From: Diphasiastrum complanatum | Lineage: Eukaryota > Streptophyta > Lycopodiopsida > Lycopodiales > Lycopodiaceae | Direction: 5' to 3' | NCBI GenBank assembly: GCA_029204225.1 | Contig: MU832122.1 | Coordinates: 1 to 64,000 of the forward strand | DNA length: 64,000 bases | Shown here: positions 30,120 to 43,900 of the stretch, in pieces | How positions within the stretch are numbered: position 1 is the stretch's first letter | How the letters are laid out: the number at the start of each line of letters is the position of its first letter | The notes under the pieces: model-generated | Databases searched by the model: none | What the model was told of the DNA's origin: nothing | The model's input: the letters and a program-made list of their open reading frames with translations, nothing else | Program-made: the position numbers and the translations under genes

Positions 30120-31605
30120 TATGAGCTGCTTTGAATCTGAACGAATCAGATTATAAATAAAAGCACTCTGAATATTCTATGCACATATACAGGGAATCAA
30201 AAAATACTTGGTACGTACATACAGCATATCCTACATTTACCCAAGTTTCAAATATCTTACATTGAACCATACAGTTATCCATATACTGTTGTTACTTCAT
30301 AAAAAGGTACATCTAGGACTATAAAAACGTTTCAGAACCAGAGCAGACAGTTCATTCTGGTTTGAACTGGTTAGAATCTCGAACCACCATGGGTCAGGTT
30401 TGGATCAAAATTCAGTGAAACACAGTACACCACGCAAGAAATGTTTCGAATTCAGAATGGAGTGCAAGACAAACCTGGATATAAGGATACGTATTTGGAC
30501 CAGCTTGATCTCCTATGAGCATTGAATCAGATTGAGAGAAATTCCGGCAATTTTGAGCTGATGGCTGCACTTGTACCAGTCCCCGATAACAGTTCAGAGA
30601 CTTTCCAGCAGAAATACCCTTGCTAATGATTCTGCTACGAGAGCTGTTGCCTACATGAATCATTTTGGTGCCAGTGTCTGCCTGCTGCCTGTTATTTGTC
30701 AACGCAACCGAATAAAACTCGCCAATGGTATTATTTCCCTTCAAAACTACACTGGGATACTTCCATGTGATAGCTGATCCTGACTCCACTTGTGTCCATG
30801 ATATCTTGGAGTTATTTCCATCACAGAGGCCCCTTTTGGTGACAAAGCGGCCTCACCCGCATACCAATTCTGAACACAAAACTCCTCTCATCTGCTATAA
30901 TGAGAGTGCGCTCAAATTGGCCTGTCTCTATGGCATTTATTCTAAAGTAAGTAGAAATCTCCATGGGCGATACAGTGTCTTTTGGAATGTAGCAAAAGGG
31001 TCCATCACTGAAAACAGCCGAATTCAAAGCAGCATAGAAGTTGTCCGCAACAGGAACTGCTTCCCTAGATATTTTTGCACTAGCTCAGGATACTCTCGAA
31101 TGGCCTCAGAGATGGAGCAGAAAATTACCCCCGCTGCTTGCAAAGTCTTCCGGTGCGTGGTTGCTATCGAAACGCTGTCAAAAACGGCATCTACGGCTAC
31201 ATTTGTAAGCCGCTTCTGCTCCGTCAAAGGGATTCCCAGCTTCTGAAATGTCTCAAAAGTTCCGGATCAACCTCATCCAAGCTCTGCTTCGTCTCCTTCT
31301 GCTTAGGCTCTGAATAGTAACACATATCCTGGAAATCAATGCGGGGATAGTGATTGTCAGACCACGTAGGCTCCTTCATCTTCAGCCACTGCCTGTAGGC
31401 ATTAACCCTAAACTGGAGCATACACTCAGGCTCCTGCTTTTTTGCAGAAATAAGGCGGATGGTTTCCTCTAATAAACCCTTGGGAATGGACACGGATTCT
31501 ATATTAGAAACAAAACCCCACTTGTAGTCCCTTTTCAAGAATTGCTGAATCGTGTCATCACTGGCGCCCTTGGCAGGAGCCACAGGCTCCAGCACTGCTG
31601 TATCT

Positions 31606-31735
31606 GCATCAACGGCAGCATCAATGGATACGGCCTTTGCACGGATCTGTTTCAAAGCCTTGTTGCTGCTGGAATCCAACGGCAGCATCAATGGATACGG
31701 CCTTTTCAAAGCCTTGTTGCTGCTGGAGGTTGCCT
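31606..31735. repeat. Tandem duplication inside the SufB transit-peptide region
   Basis: GGCAGCATCAATGGATACGG and the following CTTGTTGCTGCTGGA occur twice in a row. In the protein this repeats the segment SSNKALK. The second unit lacks a short internal piece. The duplication keeps the reading frame open, so it may predate the loss of the gene. Confidence 0.8.
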
Positions 31736-31984
31736 CCTCATTATTATTGAAGATGATGGACAATGATGATGATGCTAGATTCTTGTTTTTGTTGTTTGTA
31801 GTGGCCTTTGCTCTTCCGATGCCCGATCCTCCTCCTGCTGCTCCAAGTTTAGAGCCATAATCTGTCCAACGAAGCGGCAATTGTGGCATATTCACAGCCG
31901 CTGCTGCTGCTGCTGCCATCGTTCCTTCCCTGTTAGTAACTACACAAAAACGTTTACAGTTGCTCAGATCAACAGGAAATGAAA

Positions 31985-31988
<4 letters not shown>

Positions 31989-32020
<32 letters not shown>
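31989..32020. repeat. (CT)16 microsatellite
   Basis: Sixteen uninterrupted CT units, GA on the SufB sense strand, in the presumed 5' leader. GA-rich leaders are common in plant promoters. Confidence 0.95.
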
Positions 32021-32026
<6 letters not shown>

Positions 32027-32706
32027 GCCTTTGCCTTTGCAATGCCCTTTTGCTTTGGAAGGGCCATTGCCCAAGGGTAGGGCCATACTTGCATAGAAGG
32101 CCCAAGCCTCTTTGGCCTTCCCTCCATAATGGGGCCTTTTCTGGTTTTCGAAGTTTCTAGAACATTGGGTTGTGTGTGTTTCGTTCGAGCAGTGTGGGAT
32201 CATAATAAATGCTTTCGCCTCAAAGGGCACTAGGACTTAACCAGTTTTCCCAAGACACGCTTAAGCCTAACGTTCATCTGGCATGAACTCACCGAAGAGC
32301 CGATTTAGAAAACGCAACGGGCCTAAACATTCAGACTTCGGAAAACAAGAATCCCAACCAACCCAAAAGCCAACTCAAAATCCATCCCAAACGGTAATCA
32401 AAGGCAAAAACAAGTCACTCGTGAAATCTCAAGGCATAGTGGTCACCAAATTGACCAAATGACATAGCCGCGGGCCACACGCTGGTGACGTGGACCCTTA
32501 AATGCCAACAACACAAAAAGGTTCTAGTAAGGGTCCTTCCACGTGAACCAATCTCGAAGGCGAAACCAAAATGGTAATTATCATTGTTAGAGAAATTGGG
32601 AGCCTTAATATACAACATATATGGAATGGCTTACACACCCTCAAAACCATATGGTTTTTAGGTTAGTGATATCTCAAGTTCCAATCCCACCCCTAACATC
32701 TTTGGT

Positions 32707-32905
32707 GCGTCTACCTTTGAACCTAGGCTGCTTGGCCTACACAACTTCGTTTAAGCCCAAATTAATTTCTACTTGCAGACCTTGTCATTCTACTTGTAGA
32801 CTTTGTCATCTTGCGTCTACCTTTGATGAACCTAGGCTGCTTGGCCTACACAACTTCGTTTAAGCCCAAATCAATTTCTACTTGTAGACCTTGTCATCTA
32901 GACTA
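32707..32905. repeat. 106-bp tandem duplication
   Basis: GCGTCTACCTTTGAACCTAG starts copy 1 at 32707 and GCGTCTACCTTTGATGAACC starts copy 2 at 32813. Both continue GGCTGCTTGGCCTACACAAC and end in CTTGTAGACCTTGTCAT-like text. Copy 2 has a 3-bp insertion. Confidence 0.85.
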
Positions 32906-33550
32906 CAGGGACATTGTACAGATTGTATGGAAGGTCATACAGACGAATTGTATGGACTATGAGGCTTTATTATCATATCAATATTTTGTTAATGGGGCCA
33001 TCTCCTTGTTGAAAGAAGATTGATTCCTTTGCTATTCCTCCCCTCCAATCCCCAACACTTCATGTATTGGTTAGGCCAAGTATAGAGCCAAAATATACAC
33101 ATATTGACGCAAATATGCCCACATAAGGGCCACCCATATTCACACTTTTACATTGTATCGACGAGTACTTGCTTGGTAAGCGTGGCCATTTGAAAATTTA
33201 TGCATCCTCCATTGCTATCGGTTTCAGGCGGACTCACCGACAAGGTTGCGAGTTGGTTTGGCATCGACTTATCGACAGACAGGACTTCGAGTTGGGGACT
33301 TGTCGGCAAGGAGGATGATAGGTGCAGAAAACCGCTATGTGGCAAGAACTAGGTGCACCTCCCCTCCAAGTAGGGGCATGTCCCAATAGTCCCTTGCCCC
33401 TTTTAGTCCATATGGAAACAAGGGTGGTCAGCTCAGCTATGTTATTTGCAATGCTCAGATCATCAGCTCAATTGCAGACATTATGAAATGAGATGAGGTT
33501 TCAAAAATAGCTGTCTTCTGTCTCTGCCTGCCTGCCTGATCGACCCATCT

Positions 33551-36500
33551 ATGGAGTCTACAATCGTGGGATCGGAGTTTCTAGCTGGTGCGTATTCTCA
33601 TAATCACATCTGTGGTTGCTTAGATTGCCCTTGTTGTTGTTGCCTTTGAGATGTGTGTGTGCATGTTCTTTCTGTTTCTGCTGTTTGAATGTGCCCTACC
33701 AAAGTGCCTTGACTGCTGTGGCTTATTTCTGTCTGCGAAGATCTCCAGTTTCGCTTAGGTGCTCGAAATGACTCTAGATATGCTATGGCTTGTGGGTTTT
33801 GATATTACTGTTGTTAAGCTTGAATGGGTGCTGCGAAATAGTGATTTCAAGAAGCTCTGTTGTTGTCTCTGCAATTGTGGGTTTTGAAAAGGAGGGTTTG
33901 CTGTGCATTATGGCTGTGTAGCGCTGTATAATTCCGTGGTTTGGGTTGAAAGGTTTTTTGTTACACTTTGGGAATGAGGTCGTTAACTCTGATTTCTGCA
34001 ATAAACTTCCTAGGAACAAAAGAGCGTTCTGTATGGAAAGGTGTTTGGAAGAAACCTGCTACGTATCTACAATTTTATGCTCTTTTGTTTTGAAGAACCG
34101 CTTGTGTGTTCTGGTTACTGAGTCCTGTAAAATAATAGTTTCATTGAAACCTTATTGCAACAACTTTCTGAAGCAAAACCTTGTATATTATTTCCGGCAT
34201 TGTTTAAAATGCTAGTTGCTCCAGTATTGTTGTACATGAAACATTTTGAGTTTCCAGGCAGTAAAAGCAGCAAGGCTAAGAAGGTTAGTGGAAGAAGAGA
34301 GGAAAGCACGGCTCACTATGCCTTTGGTCCTTCTGAGGACGACCCTATAATAAGACAGAGGTTGCTGACGCGAACCACCACCACAAGAGGTGAGCCTCCA
34401 CTTAAGAAGCTTCTCAAAAAGTTTCTTGCTTTTACCGCTGAGGTGGAAAAGCCAAATGATAATCTGACCGACTCTGAAAAACTGTATAAGTCTCTGTTGC
34501 AAGAGCTTAGCACCTTCGAACTTCCGCTTCTCAAGACAAATGCTGTGATTGATGCCAACAAACGCGAGCAACAAAATTTCAAAGAACTGCAAGCTGAGCT
34601 TAACAAGCAAATAGTTCAGGTATGCCCCTGTGCAAGGATCACTCAGGCTCGAGTGATCTATCACTTGAATCATGCACTCGAGCATTCTGACTACCATAAC
34701 TTAGTGATTATAGTGAAACAATAATTTTGCTGGCAACTGCATTGATTGTAAGTCGGAGACTATCTATGACATATGATATCTGCAGGCTCAAAAGGACATT
34801 GAAGATCTAAAGGTGCAGCTGGAGGAAAGCAAAGTGGAAAGGCAGCATAAAGAGGAATGTGAAGCAATTAGAAGGCTAATAGCAGTACAGCCGCCTCGTT
34901 CTGAGACACAGAAAATCCTTTCTGAACTTGAGAGGGAGATCAGCTCCTTGGAATCTGACAACACAGCTGCCACAAGGACTCTTGAACTTCGAAAAAAGCA
35001 GTTTGCTCTTCTTTTGCATGCGGTAAACATGCCTTCCCACATGCTTAAACTGAAAACTGTTCTCTGCTAAGCCACCTGGTCCATTGCTCCAAGATGGACA
35101 ATGCTATATTAACTACCGTCTGCATTGTATTGGGGCTTTGTGATCAACCGTTTCCACCAAATTTTACTGAACTTGAAGGATCTAAGCAAAAGAATTGACA
35201 TGTTCATACTGATAGAATTTAATGCTCAACTCCTAGTTAGGAGTGTACCAGTCATACTAGCACTCGCGCACACCAATCAAGAACAGATTGAGAGATTATT
35301 GAGTCTTAATTAATGAGAAGAAGAGTTGAAAACTTGCTACAATTCAATGGAGGTGGGCGCTGGTCCTCCTTATATAATTTTCCACTAGATCATCTCAAGT
35401 AAAGGCTCATGCTAATGTAATTGCAAAACATCTCGACTTCCATAGTAGATACCAAACTGTAAAGTACCCTTGATGTACCTTAATATCCACTTTGTCGCTT
35501 TCGAATGAACCTACTTTGGCTTAGCTATAAACTGACTAACCATACTTACGCATAGGCAATATGTGGTGGTGTAGTAGTTAGATTGATCCACTGTAGTAGT
35601 TAGATAGATATAACTCCTAACAAGTTGTCTATATAACCATTCATTCACATCTTGATCTTCCTCAACTTTCGTAAGCTTGCATTCACAATCATATGGGGTT
35701 GAAATTGGTTTGCACTTTGAATGTTTCAAAATTTTCTAGAAGTTCATAAACTTACTTATATTGAGAAATAAATAGACCTCGTGCTACTCTCTAAACCTCA
35801 ATGTCGAAAAAGTAATGTAGTGAACTAAGATCTTTCATGTCAAACTCTGATGAGAGATCTTTCTTAATGTTCCGAATCAAAACACGAATAGAACTTCTGG
35901 TGATAAGATCATCAACATACATCTCTATGATAACAATCTAATCATCTTTTTACCGAGCAAAACGAAGGCGTAGATAAACCATATCCCCGTCCTGAAACTG
36001 AACGTGCCGTCGATGACGATCAACAGAAGTCTGGTACCGCTGCTGGACGCACTGTAGGTGTGTGCTGGCCCGAGAGATAAGCTCGCGAGCACCTGATAGA
36101 AAAGAGGCAAGTGTAATAGGTGTATCCTCAGGAGGAAGAGGTATTCCAGGTAAAAGTGGTGCATAACCATGAGATAATAAGAAGGGAGAGACACCAGTGC
36201 TGGTACTAACTGAGCTATTATAGCTATATTTAGCTAAACATAGATGCTAATCCCAGTCCTTCCCTGAAGGAGTAACAAAATGGTGGAGGTAATCCTCAAG
36301 GATCCGATTAAGGACCTCGAATTGTCCATCGGCAGTAGAATGATAAGCAGAACCCATAAAAAGCTGACTATCCAGTATGCGCATAAGCTCTGTCGAAAAT
36401 GTGGAGGTCAACTTACTATCCCGATCAGAAAGGATAGTATGAGGAAATCCATGGAGGTGGAAAATCTCTGACAAGAATAAACATGCACACTGCTCAGCTG

Positions 36501-39500
36501 TAATAGTACTGCGAATTGGTATAAAATGTGCTTGCTTCGAGAACATATCAACCACCACCATATAGGACCATGCTGGGTACGGGGGAGGCCTAGGATAAAG
36601 TCCACAGAAATATCGGTCCACTGGCGATGAGGGATAGGCCAACTCTGAAGCAAACCAACAGACTTAGCACGAGAGTATTTATTGCAGGCACAAAATTGCA
36701 GTTACGAATAAGAAGGGCTAGCTCAAACTTCATGGATGGCCAGTAAAAGTGGTCCTTAAGACGAACATAAGACTTTTGAAATCCAAAATGGCCTCCAACA
36801 GGGGAGGAATGAGCATCAGACAATAACTGGGGGCGAAGAGGCAAGGAGCTAGAGAGACCCAAAATGATAAAGACGGTGATCAAGGATGGAATAGACCTGG
36901 TGTGGACGAGAAGAAACAGGAGGTGCAGAACTATAAACATCACGAAACTCAGGACAAGTGAGATAAGTAGAGGGAAGATCATCAAACTAGGTAGGAATGG
37001 TGGCAACAAGTGTGTGTAACAAAGCGGGCAGACGGGATAAAGCATCGGCAACGGCATTTGACCGGCCTGGACGATATAAGATAGAAAAATCAAAGGATTG
37101 TAAAAATTGCAACCAATGAAACTGACGATCGCTAAGGTCCCGTTGGGATAACAGATAACGGACAGACTGGTGGTCAGTAACAATGTCAAATGGTATACGA
37201 TACAGGTAATGATGCGACTTCTTAAGAGCATAGATAATGGCGAGAAGATCTTTCTCGTGGATAGAATACCGTTGCTCATAAGAGCGAAGCCGTTGTGACT
37301 CATAAGCAATGATGCACTGGGACTGGCGAAGTAAGGCACCCAAACCAACGAAACTAGCATTAGTCTCAACAATAAATTTCTGGTCAAATGAGGTAAGCAC
37401 ATAACAACGACATCAACAAAAGCGCGGCGAAGGGTATCAAAGGCTGTCTGACAATCAGGGGTCCACAGAAATGTACGAGATTTCCTTAGAAGAGCATGAA
37501 GAGGAGCAGCCACAGTGGCAAAGTTAAAGGTTTCGAAGTGCCACGAGTCAAGCCTTTCTTCTGTCGATACGACCATATAGTCCTGAAAGTAGAACATCAC
37601 ACTCATCTGCCTGAACTATTCGTCCCTTTGATAGATTGATTATCCTACTATCTACGTAGAGGCTAGTACATTCATCTAGTCAAGATGCTAGCTAGTCCTT
37701 TGACCATCTGGAGGTTATCAGTGAGATGAACAAACACATTCGTCCATCTGTGTAATTAGTCGTTTGACTACACTACATTATACAATTCACTTGATTTCTT
37801 ACGTACACCCAATAGATGAGTTGGCCAGCTAAAGATGCCAGTTATAGTGTCTTGCATTGTCATTCAATACCTGCATCACACAACCACACACACTCAAAAG
37901 GAGAAGAGAACACCAGTTTGAATGCAACTATGATTGTCACAATGAATGGGAGTTGCATTACCATGTTTCTCGTATTCAGCTTGTAGTTGTTGAAGCGACA
38001 TACATGCACACGTTGCACTTGCGACTGCCCTATATTCCACTTTTGCAGATGAGAGAGGAACAGTTGGTTGTGACGAGTGCTGAAGGTTGTTTTTGGGACA
38101 TCTTCAGCCTTAATGCGGACTTAATGATACCCCGAACGAAGGTCTAATTTACTAAAATATTTGGTCCCGTCGAGCTTATCAAACAACTCGTCTACTCGAG
38201 GCATAGGGAACTTATTCTTTATTGTGACTTTATTTAATGCACTGTAGTCTACGCATAAACGCATGGGGGCCCTTCTTTCTTTTTAACTAAAAGGACATGT
38301 GCTGCCCAAGGGGAACTGCTTGGTTTTATCTGGCCTTTACTTGAATATTCTATTAATTGTTTAGCTATTTCTTGATGCTCTGATTGACTGACCCGATAGG
38401 GTGGCTTAGCTATGGGTGTTGTTCCACGCACTCTAGGTTCTTGTATTGGTGTAGGTGGTACACGTGCTGATTCAGGCTATTGTAGTGATTCGTCACACAA
38501 GATAGGAATTCCTCCATCTTGCTTCCTATCATAAGATATCTCTGTATCTTTATGAGAATTATCCCCATCAAAGATCACATCCTTGCGTATGGTGACTTTC
38601 TTACCCTCCAAGTCATGCAACCTGTATCCCTTCTCTTGACTATCATATCCAAGAAATAAACACCGAGTTGCCTTAGAATCCAATTTGCTCCTTGCATCCT
38701 TAGGTATGTGAGAATAGGCAATACTTCCAAACACTCTCAAATGACTTACATCTAGTTTCTAACCCGTGCAAGCTTCCTCTGGAGTTTGATTCTCTACAAC
38801 CTTTGTAGGACTTCAATTCAAAAGATAAACCCTGGTCTTAACTGCTTCACCCCAAACATATTTGGAAGATTCGTACTCTTGAGCATACTCCTCACAGTTT
38901 CCACAATAGACCGGTTCTTCCTTTTCGCAACTCCATTTTGTTGAGGCGTGTTCATGCTTGCAAATTGTCTCTTTATACCATGATCCTTGCAAAACACCTG
39001 AATTTTCGTAGAAAGATACTCTCCCCCTTTGTCTGAGCGAAGTATTTTAACTTATCTACATGTTTCTTTCTCCACCTGTGTCTTAAACCATGTGAAATAC
39101 TTGAATGCTTCGCTCTTATTCCTGAGAAGGTAGATCCACGTCTTCCTAGAATAGTCATCCACAAACACCATGAAGTAACTTGCTACCACATAAGACCAAG
39201 TTCTCATAGGGCACACAAATCTGTATGAACAAGTTCTAGAACATTTCTTGCCCTGAATGTACTAGACTGAAATTTTTTCATATGATGTTTCCTAAGACAC
39301 AGCCTTCACAAACCTTGTGATTAGAAACAACGTGAGGTAAACTTGTAACAATGTTGTATTTCCTCAAGACTTGTAGACTTTTGTAATTTAGATGCCCATA
39401 GCTCTCGTGCCATAACTTACTCATTGATCCAATATCCACCACCTTTTGTTGCTTCACAATAGTTGATACTGAGAGTAAGTTTTTCTTGATCCCTGGTACA

Positions 39501-40890
39501 TAAAGCACGTCCTTTATGTCTCCAATCTTCCCCGAAGGTAGTTGAAACTGTACTTTTCCAACTCCCTTTACATCATATGTGTAGTTGTCTTCCAACTTCA
39601 CATTTGATCCATCATCAACCACTCTCCCCTAGGTGTCATATGCTTCGAAGCTCCTGAATTAATAAACAACACTCCTCTTCCTTCGAGAAGCCACTAGAAG
39701 ATGTCGATGTCGAAAACAACTCATCGTCTTCAAGATCCAAGGCACTTAATTTTGTATAGAGTCCTTCACCAAAATTCCCATCCTGCTTCTTCTTGAATTT
39801 GTTGTGCCAACACTCCTTTGCATAATGTCCTGATTTTCCGCAAACAAAGCACTTTCCTTTTCGCACTACTTTCCGTCCATCTTCTAATTGATTTGACTTA
39901 TTCTCCTCCAGATCTTGCTGCTTTTTCTTCTTTTTCTTCTTGGAACTTTGCTCTTGCTTCTTTGCTAGGATTGCCTGCTCCTTGAAATCGTTTTTGTTGA
40001 CAATATTTTGTTGCCTCATTTTCTCCTGTAGCAATATAGCATTCAGCTCATCGAAAGAAGGCCTCGTCTCCCGTAACGATAGCATCATCACAAAGTTATG
40101 ATAAGCCAAAGGTAGACTATTAAGCATAATGGATACCACTATTATCCGGAACACTTTCTCCAACTGCAATAAGTTGCCTTCTCAGATCTTTCACCCGAGT
40201 AAAGTAGTCCGTTACTGATTCACCTGTACCCATCTTCAATGTGTGTAGCTTATGAGTCAAGAACAAGATTCGTGACTGATTCACAGTCTTGTACAAGTTC
40301 TTGAATCTTCAGTATATCCCAAGCCTCCTTGGGTCCAGCAACATCTTGGATGTGAGGTATGATCATATCTCTAACTGACAAGTTGATGATATGATGAGCT
40401 TTTCTCCTCCGTCTCTGACACTCTCGCAACTCCCTGTCAATAGTAGGAGGTATCTCGACACCTGTGACGATCTCCCAATATTCTCGATCCTGGAGAATAT
40501 TTTGCATCTTGAACTTCCATCTGCTGTAGTTCGTTCCATCTAGCTTGCTAGACTTCGGCAACACATCATCATTCAACCCCGCCTGTATTGATCTATAGCA
40601 ACTCAGCAACCTCCAGTTCACGCAGGAGCGCGAGGAGAGGGAGTTGACCACAACATTAGAGAGCCTACTTTCGCGCTCCTCCGTGATCTTCTCTCGGATG
40701 ATTTTGATGAGGTTAGCAGATTTAGATCTGTCTCAAAACACCTACAATCTGTGATCTCCCACAGAATTGTCCAGCCCAATGGTCAATCGGCTCTGATTTG
40801 ATTCCAGCGAACTACCTCCAACAGCAAACTACTTCCAACAGTAGTCCAGCACAACAACTCCTCCAATCTTCTTCTTGTAACCCTGCAAAA

Positions 40891-40969
<79 letters not shown>

Positions 40970-43900
40970 AAAGAAAAAAAAAAAAAAAAACCTGCTTCGA
41001 TACCATGTCAAAATTTGATCCATAAATTCTAGATGGAGTTAACTAATTGTATTAGCACTCACACTCACCAAGGCCAACATAAGAGATTAAGAGAGCTTAG
41101 ATTATGGAAGAGTGAGCAAAGCTCTATACAATATGGAATGACTTTGTGGTGGGGCACCAGCCTACTTAAATACTTTCTCTAGTGTATGCCAAAAACTAAA
41201 AGCAAAAGCAAAAGCTTAAAAGCTGAAAAGCTAATTGCCAAAGTTAAACTCTATTTTGGGCCAGGTTCTATTCTAGAACTAGTGCACCCACCTACATGCG
41301 TGAAAGACTAAATCAACTTTAAAATTCACTATAAATAGAAATGGCCCCTATAATAGCACGCGGGCATGGCCAAACCAACATTAGGAGTACAAATAAAACG
41401 TTAATTCCTAACAAGGACACAAGTCTTCTCGTAGGCCAAAAATAAACTTGGGAACTTTTGCATCCATTCTAGTATATCTATCACAAAGCTATCTGAATTC
41501 AATCCAAAGCACCCCAAAGTAGGCACCAAATATCCACTTTATTGATTTCTCTTCAAAGTACATATCAAGTTACAAGCATAAACACATAAGAGCATTGCTG
41601 TCGAGTCTCCTCCTAGCCACTTGATGCATAGACTATGATGGGAATGCCTCTCTCCAGGCTCACTTATACATAATCCTCAAGCACCCACTTAAACCTGACC
41701 CTTTCCTAACGTCGACACATGGCGAGCCCCATGCACAATCGACACTTGCCACTTGGCAGTACATTGACACATTGGCAAGCGAGTAGGAGGACCGTCCGAC
41801 CTGTGTCACTCATGCACTGGACCAAGTGTCCCAATGAGCATATGACATGTGTCTCGTTGATTGGTTTACTCCTGCTTTTTAGGAGGTCAGTCTGACAACC
41901 TCTAAGTTAAGACCCTGTACCCTATACCAAATATAAGTAGGTCAACAAGTTACCAAAAACCTGCTATTTACATTTTCTTACAAGACACCACAGGCCGGTG
42001 TGAGTCATTTTAATATTTACAATTTACAATTTACAAGTCCGACATGTTGACATTGAGGCACAAATATAAGTACATAACATTCCTTCTCTCCTCAACGAAC
42101 ATCGTCTGCGATGGTAATATAAGGGTACTGTTCATGCAAAGCGTGCGCGGTCTCCCAAGTAGCATCAGTGAGAGGTCTACCGTGCCACGCAACCAAGTAC
42201 TCATGGATCAGATTGTTTGTAAACCGTCTCTCTCCGGTCCAACACTTTGTCAGGTCCCTGCATCACCTCTCCATGCTTCTGAAACAAAACAAGTCCATCA
42301 GTTAGCAAGTTATCACCCTAATGTAAAACCCTCTTTAAGTGTGAAACATGAAAAGCGGGATGAACTTTAGAATCCTGAGGTAACGCTAGCCACTTGGCAA
42401 TACCTTGACACATGATCCAAGTCATTGTGCAATCTATGGTACGCCATAGCTTGCGTCACCACTTGTTTATAACATCTGTCAAATGGTAGTTGGCCTTTTC
42501 AATACGCCACATCTCATCAGTGGATGCACGCCACAGCTCAAAATAACCACTGGTCAACAAAATCAGCAGTGCATTGCTGCATGCATAACGAGGCAACTTG
42601 ATATCCTTAGTCTTTGTGCGATTGATAAGCCTGAAATCGAAAAGAGTAAGCAGGCATAGTATTATGTGTAAGAGGGATGCATGTACTGCGACTGAGCGCA
42701 TGCGGAAGGACTAGGGAAGTCACCTTTGATCCTTTATTGCTATATACAACCATTTGAAATGTTGTGATTTGTAGCAAAAGACCATCTCCGTGCAACTGTG
42801 ACAATGTTTATAGTAATGGCAATAAGGCAATATCGACCATCTTTGCGATACTATGTACAATAACAATCAAAGTTCCAGACTTAAGCATTTTGAGGTAGTA
42901 CCTTTTATGAGATGAACTTGAGCTCATCCCTTTCAGCATGTGGCTTATTGAGTCAATGTGATAGTGTGGCTGGTGGTAGATCCGTCCGTCTGTAGTGGCT
43001 TGCCTAGCTGCAACTGGGCCGCAAAAATTGTGTAGAGAAAACTTGGTTTGCACCTTGTTGGGGCATTGCTGCTAGTAGAAAAAGTAGCCATTTGTAGCGG
43101 TGTGGCTGGTCGTGGTTGTTAGCAAAATTCTTGCTTGAAAAGAACCTACCTGTGGATCGCGATATTAGGTTTTGGCTGGCTGAAAAAAAAAATTCCATTA
43201 AGAAAAAAAACGAAGCTAAAACGTGGCAAGACAAAAGTGATAGGGCAACTCTAGGTCTGCGCATGGCTTTATAGCTTTTGCCATATATTTTCGGTTGTGA
43301 ATCGTCTGGCCAAAATGTATATGCTGAAGTAAAAGCTGCAAAAAGACAAAATATTGATTCTAACCGTGGATTGTATAACAATCTGAATGGACCATGGAAA
43401 CCAAAGAATCCGTGATTGGGAAAAACTCTGCTACATATGCTGATCTACTGTTCCAATTGGATGGACGCAGGTCACAAGACTACATCAATGTAAACTAGTG
43501 AAGAAAATTGCACCAATAGAACTCTGCTGCATAGGATATACCAAGGGACGCACACAACCTGAGTGTCCTTTCAATGGGGAAATGTATATCGACATGCTGT
43601 CTATCATATCCCAAGCTAACCTGATAGACCATGATGGCCATCAAAGTGTAGATTTATATAACACTATTGTGTCAAATCATACCAAGCCAACTTGATAGAC
43701 TATGCATACCATCTGGGTACTGTATTAGAAAGCCCACTGACTAATATAAAGTCAAAGCTATTGGGAGGGACCATGAGTTGCTGATAGATCACAGTAGTTA
43801 CAACAAATGACTGAAAGGATATAACCCCTGACGGTATTGAAGGTCATAAGTGAAAGGACAACTTTGTGTTGAGAATTCTCAAGTTGACTGGAAGCTTTTG

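Larger units (their letters stand above)
27875..30474 (-). other. Intron of the SufB relic (2.6 kb)
   Basis: It lies in phase 0 between the codons for ...YPYIQ and VKNPT.... It contains a possible LTR-retroelement leader around 29164-29900 and a 51-bp tandem duplication at 30017-30119. The rest is AT-rich with no recognised feature. Confidence 0.75.
27657..31919 (-). pseudogene. SUFB: SufB (plastid Fe-S cluster scaffold) pseudogene
   Basis: SufB, with SufC and SufD, assembles Fe-S clusters in plastids. Minus-strand exon 1 is 31919-30475 and exon 2 is 27874-27657; the intron has GTTTGT and CTAG ends. The amino part looks like a transit peptide (Ala, Ser and Asn rich), then DYKWGFVSNIESVSIPKGL and YPRIDFQDMCYYS. 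Later blocks are [50 protein letters not shown] and, at the end, LKLEGSVG. Single-base losses shift the frame near 31253, 31062 and 27836. About 40 codons are missing near 30875 (core after ADE-SFV), with a smaller deletion near 30851. One enzyme cannot be read from this, so I call it a pseudogene; several base errors in the assembly are the alternative. Its intron may carry an LTR element. Confidence 0.85.
31920..33550. other. Intergenic space between SufB relic and THO7
   Basis: The two loci point away from each other, so both promoters should lie here. Visible structures are a (CT)16 tract at 31989-32020 in the SufB 5' leader, followed by three CTTTGC repeats, and a 106-bp tandem duplication at 32707-32905. 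No gene was seen. Confidence 0.6.

Noticed and set aside
31960-32160. Frame upstream of SufB with repeated Ser-Leu, and the extended SufB start at 32105
   Set aside because: Both run through the (CT)16 tract; the ATG at 31919 followed by an Ala-run is the normal type of transit-peptide start.
34212-34697. 161-codon minus-strand frame
   Set aside because: It is the antisense shadow of THO7 exon 2.
40783-41025. Open frames of repeated Arg-Glu or Ser-Leu across the TC tract
   Set aside because: They are translations of a dinucleotide repeat in a retroelement leader; no codon structure or homology.
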